The notes under the pieces are model-generated. The model was not told where the DNA came from. It searched no databases and worked only from the letters and a program-made list of their open reading frames with translations. From a virus: 38,604 bases of DNA. The position numbers were made by a program, and so were the translations under genes. The first letter of the stretch is position 1. Each line of letters starts with the position of its first letter. The stretch lies in the IMG/VR virus record IMGVR_UViG_3300010391_001709, positions 1 to 38,604 of that record, one strand, 5' to 3'. This document shows positions 35,888 through 38,604 of this stretch, one piece after another.

Positions 35888-36645
35888 CGGTGGAGCGCTA
35901 TGTCGAGCTGAAGGGGCGTCTTCTGGAGAAAGCCCAGCGAGGGGATGAGGATGCGTTCGGGACCCTTGTGCTTCGGGACCAAGATGGACTGCCCCTGGAA
36001 GTCGCCGCGTTGCATCGGGTCTGGACCCGATTCATTCGATACGCCTGGAGTCAGAACCTCTACGCAGGCATCCTTGCCCCATGGCGTCATGGAAAAACCA
36101 GCCTCGGGGTGATCCGAAAAGCGTTGTGGGAGATCGGGCATAATCCGGGGATTCGGATTCGGGTCGTGTCGGGAGATGATGAAGAAGCCATGGAGCGCGT
36201 CGAGTCGGTGCGACGCTATATTGCGTCCTCGGACGAATATAAATTGGTCTTTCCGGGGATTCGTCCCGCCCGGCTCGCAGACTGGACGAAGCATCGCCTC
36301 TTCGTGGAACGTCCCTCGCTGGGTCCGGACCCCACGCTGGAGGCCTCCGGGGTCTTTACGGGAGAAGCCGGCGGAGGGAACGATCTCATCATTTTGGATG
36401 ACATCGTGACGTATCAGAATTCGGTGCTTCGGGCGACCTCCCGTCCCCATGTGTATACCGCCTTGACCTCCGTGTGGCTTCGTCGGATTGAACCCACCTC
36501 ACGCGTGCTGCTCGTAGGTACGACGTGGCATGCGCATGATGCCTATGGGTTGCTTCGGAAGGCCCAGTCGGGGCAATGGTTGTGGCTGATACAAGGGATT
36601 TCCGAAGATTTTCACCACATTGATTGTCGCGTCGAGCAGGGATGA
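35884..36645 (+). CDS. Large terminase subunit, ATPase domain, 253 aa
   Basis: Residues about 60-75 (YAGILAPWRHGKTSLGVIR) hold the Walker A variant of terminases. IRIRVVSGDDEEAMERVESV follows, then NDLIILDDIVTYQNS as Walker B with the catalytic acid, and SRVLLVGTTWHAHDAYGLL as the coupling motif. The protein stops at 36645 shortly after LIQGISEDFHHID, where single-chain large terminases pass into the nuclease domain. The nuclease domain is encoded by the next gene, starting at the overlapping ATG 36642. So the motor is split into two polypeptides. Confidence 0.85.
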   Translation: MTVERYVELKGRLLEKAQRGDEDAFGTLVLRDQDGLPLEVAALHRVWTRFIRYAWSQNLYAGILAPWRHGKTSLGVIRKALWEIGHNPGIRIRVVSGDDEEAMERVESVRRYIASSDEYKLVFPGIRPARLADWTKHRLFVERPSLGPDPTLEASGVFTGEAGGGNDLIILDDIVTYQNSVLRATSRPHVYTALTSVWLRRIEPTSRVLLVGTTWHAHDAYGLLRKAQSGQWLWLIQGISEDFHHIDCRVEQG

Positions 36646-37526
36646 CAAAGAAGACGAGTAAGAAGAAGAAGGCAGAGAAGAGGAGGAAGGAGGCGCCTGT
36701 TCTTATTCTTCCTTCTGAGTTTCCCCCAGGACTGACTTTTCCCCTTCCGCTGTGGCGAAAATGGTCCCGAGAGGCGCTTATCCGGGAGTTTCGCAAGGGG
36801 CGATGGTCTTTCAATCGAGGGTATCGACAACAGGCCCCGGCCGAGGAAGATCGGTTGTTTGGAGATCTGACCAAGTTTTTGCGGTACGGGGTGCGCGTGG
36901 CCGATCTTCTCCCTCCTGATGCTCCCCGATTCGGGGGATATGACCCCGCGGGAGAGCGACGAATCGGGAACGCGTTAGTCTCGACCGCCGTGGTGCCGGC
37001 GACGGGCCTTCGCGTGATTGTGGAGATGGACTTGTGGCGCGGTTCGTATGGTGCGTCCAATCAACGCGTTCTTTCAGGATGGCGACGTCATGTCTACTCG
37101 TTACTGGCCGTTGAAAATGTGGCGCTACAAGGGGCGATTCTCCAAGCCCTTCAGGATAAAGCCCCCTCCATTCCGCTGTTGGGTTTTATGACGGGGGCCA
37201 ACAAAGTGCATCCCGAGCTCGGGATTCCTGGGTTGGAGGCAGAGATCGGGGCCGGGACCTGGGCGTTGTGCATGGATGATCCGTATGATACCGAAGTGCC
37301 TTTGGCTCAGCATGATCCGGGATGTGAGTGTGCCTATCATGTCTTTCTTCAGGATCTTGAGCTCTATCCGACGCCCGGCCGAGCCTATGACTGGCTGATG
37401 GCCTGGTGGTTTTGTCGGGAGGCCATCCGAGGGACGTTGCTCCGGGTCGAGGACGACGGCACGCCTGACGAGGACATGAGCCGAGGGCTCCCCGAAGACG
37501 AAGTCGCTGGGGTCTTTCTCCGATGA
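36642..37526 (+). CDS. Large terminase subunit, nuclease domain, 294 aa
   Basis: It starts at ATG 36642 in an ATGA overlap. A Lys-rich leader (TKKTSKKKKAEKRRKEA) precedes PLPLWRKWSREALIREFRKG and FNRGYRQQAPAEEDRL, the segment that links ATPase and nuclease in ordinary terminases. GGYDPAGERRIGNALVSTAV gives the first metal Asp of the RNase H-like fold, VENVALQGAILQALQ the Glu, and YDWLMAWWFCREAIRG the last Asp. GFMTGANKVHPELGIPGLEA fits the intervening region. It would cut concatemers during packaging together with the ATPase. Confidence 0.82.
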   Translation: MTKKTSKKKKAEKRRKEAPVLILPSEFPPGLTFPLPLWRKWSREALIREFRKGRWSFNRGYRQQAPAEEDRLFGDLTKFLRYGVRVADLLPPDAPRFGGYDPAGERRIGNALVSTAVVPATGLRVIVEMDLWRGSYGASNQRVLSGWRRHVYSLLAVENVALQGAILQALQDKAPSIPLLGFMTGANKVHPELGIPGLEAEIGAGTWALCMDDPYDTEVPLAQHDPGCECAYHVFLQDLELYPTPGRAYDWLMAWWFCREAIRGTLLRVEDDGTPDEDMSRGLPEDEVAGVFLR

Positions 37527-38062
37527 GGGAAGTGACCGCGCAAGAGACGTTGTTCGGTTCTTCGGTCGTGCGCGCCGCGGAGTTCTCCAAGAACCGGACC
37601 TATCGGTATTGGCTCTCTCGGGAGTGGGCGCCAAGTCAGGGGCGCGTGCTGTGGATTTTGTTGAATCCTTCAACGGCAGATGCAGAGCGCGATGATCCGA
37701 CGATGCGTCGGTGCCATCGATTCTCTGCCGACTGGGGATATGGGGCGATGATCGTCCTGAATCTCTGGGCTTATCGGTCTCCCTATCCGAAGCGATTAGT
37801 CGGAGTCAAGGATCCTGTTGGCCCCCAGAACGATTATTGGTTTGGTTGGTGGGCGGAACGAATGGATCTTTGTCTTGTGGGGTGGGGGGCTTCGTTCGAG
37901 CCGCTCGCCCGAGCACGCTGGAACAAAGTTTTAGGGATTCTGGAATTGCACAATCAGGCTGTTGATCCGTTGTGTTTGGGGCGTACGCGATCGGGTGCTC
38001 CGCAACATCCACTGTTCGTTAACGGGCGGACGAGACCCGCTCCGTGGGAGGGATATGTATGA
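37523..38062 (+). CDS. DUF1643 protein, 179 aa
   Basis: ATG 37523 overlaps the terminase stop. The DUF1643 signature is clear: TYRYWLSREWAPSQG, LWILLNPSTADAERDDPTMR, CHRFSADWGYGAMIVLNLWA, YPKRLVGVKDPVGPQND and LGRTRSGAPQHPLF. The family occurs in many bacteria and phages and its function is unknown. Length is normal. It follows the terminase genes and overlaps the membrane protein gene at 38059. Confidence 0.9.
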   Translation: MREVTAQETLFGSSVVRAAEFSKNRTYRYWLSREWAPSQGRVLWILLNPSTADAERDDPTMRRCHRFSADWGYGAMIVLNLWAYRSPYPKRLVGVKDPVGPQNDYWFGWWAERMDLCLVGWGASFEPLARARWNKVLGILELHNQAVDPLCLGRTRSGAPQHPLFVNGRTRPAPWEGYV

Positions 38063-38436
38063 AAAGGCAAACGAAGTTAGAGCTGATCTTCGTGGTCGCG
38101 ATGCTGCTTAGCCTTGGAATCGGGACTCTACTGGGGCTCTCGATGCGGCGCTCTCCTGTTGAGAGAATCGTCGAGAGCATCGTGGAGAAGCCCGTCGAGA
38201 AGATCGTGGAGAAGGTCATTGTACGGCCGGTCGAGAAAATCGTGATTGTGGAAAAACAGACGGTAGTGGAAAAGATCGTTGAGAAGATCGTGGAACGGAT
38301 CGTGGAGCGCGTCGGAGAGCCTGTGAAGCCTTCCCTATCCTCTCAGCCTATTCCCAAGAAGGAGAAGAAGAGGGGATGGTGTGCTGGGGGGTATGATGGA
38401 GTACGGGGGACGAATTTTGGGCGGTGCCCTGACTAG
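38059..38436 (+). CDS. Small membrane protein with VEKIVE repeats, 125 aa
   Basis: It starts at ATG 38059 (ATGA overlap). After a short basic N-terminus one transmembrane segment (LIFVVAMLLSLGIGTLLGLS) leads into about 60 residues of imperfect repeats of the unit V-E-K/R-I-V-E (VERIVESIVEKPVEKIVEKV and further). Repeats of alternating hydrophobic and charged residues could form beta structure or a coiled coil reaching across the periplasm. The C-terminus is disordered, then CAGGYDGVRGTNFGRCPD with two Cys. A spanin-like or scaffold role is conceivable but nothing proves it. Confidence 0.6.
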   Translation: MKRQTKLELIFVVAMLLSLGIGTLLGLSMRRSPVERIVESIVEKPVEKIVEKVIVRPVEKIVIVEKQTVVEKIVEKIVERIVERVGEPVKPSLSSQPIPKKEKKRGWCAGGYDGVRGTNFGRCPD

Positions 38437-38465
38437 ATCTCTCTGACATCCTATAAAAGAAGGGA
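38433..38465 (+). promoter_or_regulatory. Promoter-like motif, second copy of the 735-768 element
   Basis: The 49-base gap after 38436 contains ATAAAAGAAGGGA at 38453-38465, identical to 756-768, with CTAG at 38433 at nearly the same distance upstream as at 735. The core (CTATAAAAG) resembles a -10 or late-promoter box. The following GGTAGGTAGGGTTAGG contains the RBS for ATG 38486. Confidence 0.35.
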
Positions 38466-38485
38466 AATAGGTAGGTAGGGTTAGG

Positions 38486-38604
38486 ATGAGCCGGGCCAAG
38501 CATGCGTTCATGGGACGAGTTCGCTTCTGCCCGGGGTGCGGAACGGAGAATCTTCAACGCGATATGGCGCGAGCGGCGAATGGGAAACTCGAGTTCACCT
38601 GTTC
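38486..38604 (+). CDS. Zinc-ribbon protein, N-terminal part (partial)
   Basis: The ATG 38486 follows TAGGGTTAGG and the frame stays open to the window end. It reads MSRAKHAFMGRVRFCPGCGT, then about 15 charged residues and FTC at the very edge. The CPGCG knuckle and the coming Cys suggest another zinc ribbon. The rest lies outside the window, so length and function are unknown. Confidence 0.5.
   Translation, partial: MSRAKHAFMGRVRFCPGCGTENLQRDMARAANGKLEFTC

Noticed and set aside
36625-36660. Programmed frameshift joining the two terminase parts
   Set aside because: I see no typical slippery heptamer with downstream structure at the junction, and the ATGA overlap is enough to explain expression of two proteins.
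1-38604. CRISPR array, tRNA or rRNA genes, integrase or attachment site
   Set aside because: No regular short repeats with spacers, no cloverleaf with the CCA-proximal and anticodon arms, no rRNA-like conserved blocks and no recombinase motifs were seen; a tRNA scan would be the decisive check.

Overview
The window is a piece of a tailed double-stranded DNA bacteriophage genome (Caudoviricetes). All credible genes lie on the + strand. They are packed tightly, most start inside or next to the previous stop (ATGA, GTGA, TAATG), and there are no host housekeeping genes, integrase or attachment sites. The phage identity comes from a small and large terminase, a sliding clamp, a family A polymerase, UvsX/RecA-like, gp32-like and gp46/gp47-like recombination proteins, ThyX, dCTP deaminase, DUF3310 and many tiny zinc-ribbon proteins. 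The DNA is G+C-rich with many GGG and CGG codons. Only the two homing endonucleases and a few small genes look clearly richer in A/T. I cannot name the host; a bacterium is likely because Shine-Dalgarno sites (GGAGG) are frequent.

Layout. (1) 1-9.05 kb: mostly small unknown genes, with a spermidine-synthase-like Rossmann protein, an AAA+ ATPase whose Walker B segment precedes its Walker A, a DUF1257-like protein and a SWIM zinc-finger protein. (2) 9.05-10.73 kb: an unusual G-rich intergenic region with hairpins and direct repeats, then a sigma-factor-like protein joined to a Lys/Pro-rich linker and a small KOW-like domain, closed by a strong intrinsic terminator. (3) 10.74-20.2 kb: a 7-deazaguanine locus: queC (flanked by two HNH homing endonucleases), queD, queE, a phosphoribosyltransferase-FolE fusion, queF, an FkbH-like HAD-IIIC protein, a VOC protein, a GNAT acetyltransferase, a glycosyltransferase-like protein, the DNA transglycosylase dpdA, a cupin-like protein and a probable dpdA remnant. 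(4) 20.2-34.6 kb: replication, recombination and nucleotide metabolism: sliding clamp, uracil-DNA-glycosylase/exonuclease protein interrupted by an in-frame TGA, dCTP deaminase, separate polymerase domain, a possible UvsY-like mediator, gp32-like SSB, RecA-like recombinase, DUF3310, ThyX, SbcD/gp47, macro-domain protein, SbcC/gp46, then a membrane-anchored lytic transglycosylase. (5) 34.6-38.6 kb: zinc-ribbon mini-genes, small terminase, a large terminase split into separate ATPase and nuclease genes, DUF1643 and a membrane protein with VEKIVE repeats.

How it fits together. GTP would be converted by FolE, QueD, QueE and QueC to preQ0 and by QueF to preQ1. DpdA would exchange the base for guanine in the phage's own DNA. 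The genes lodged between queF and dpdA are the right kinds of enzyme (acyl/glyceryl transfer, acetylation, glycosyl transfer) to decorate the free amine of preQ1, so I infer a hypermodified 7-deazaguanine DNA. This is the best candidate for an undescribed system in the window. The permuted AAA+ protein, the PRTase-FolE fusion, the repeat element shared with an in-frame insertion in the sbcD-like gene, and the interrupted exonuclease gene are further unusual points. All assignments are from reading the sequence; no database search was possible.
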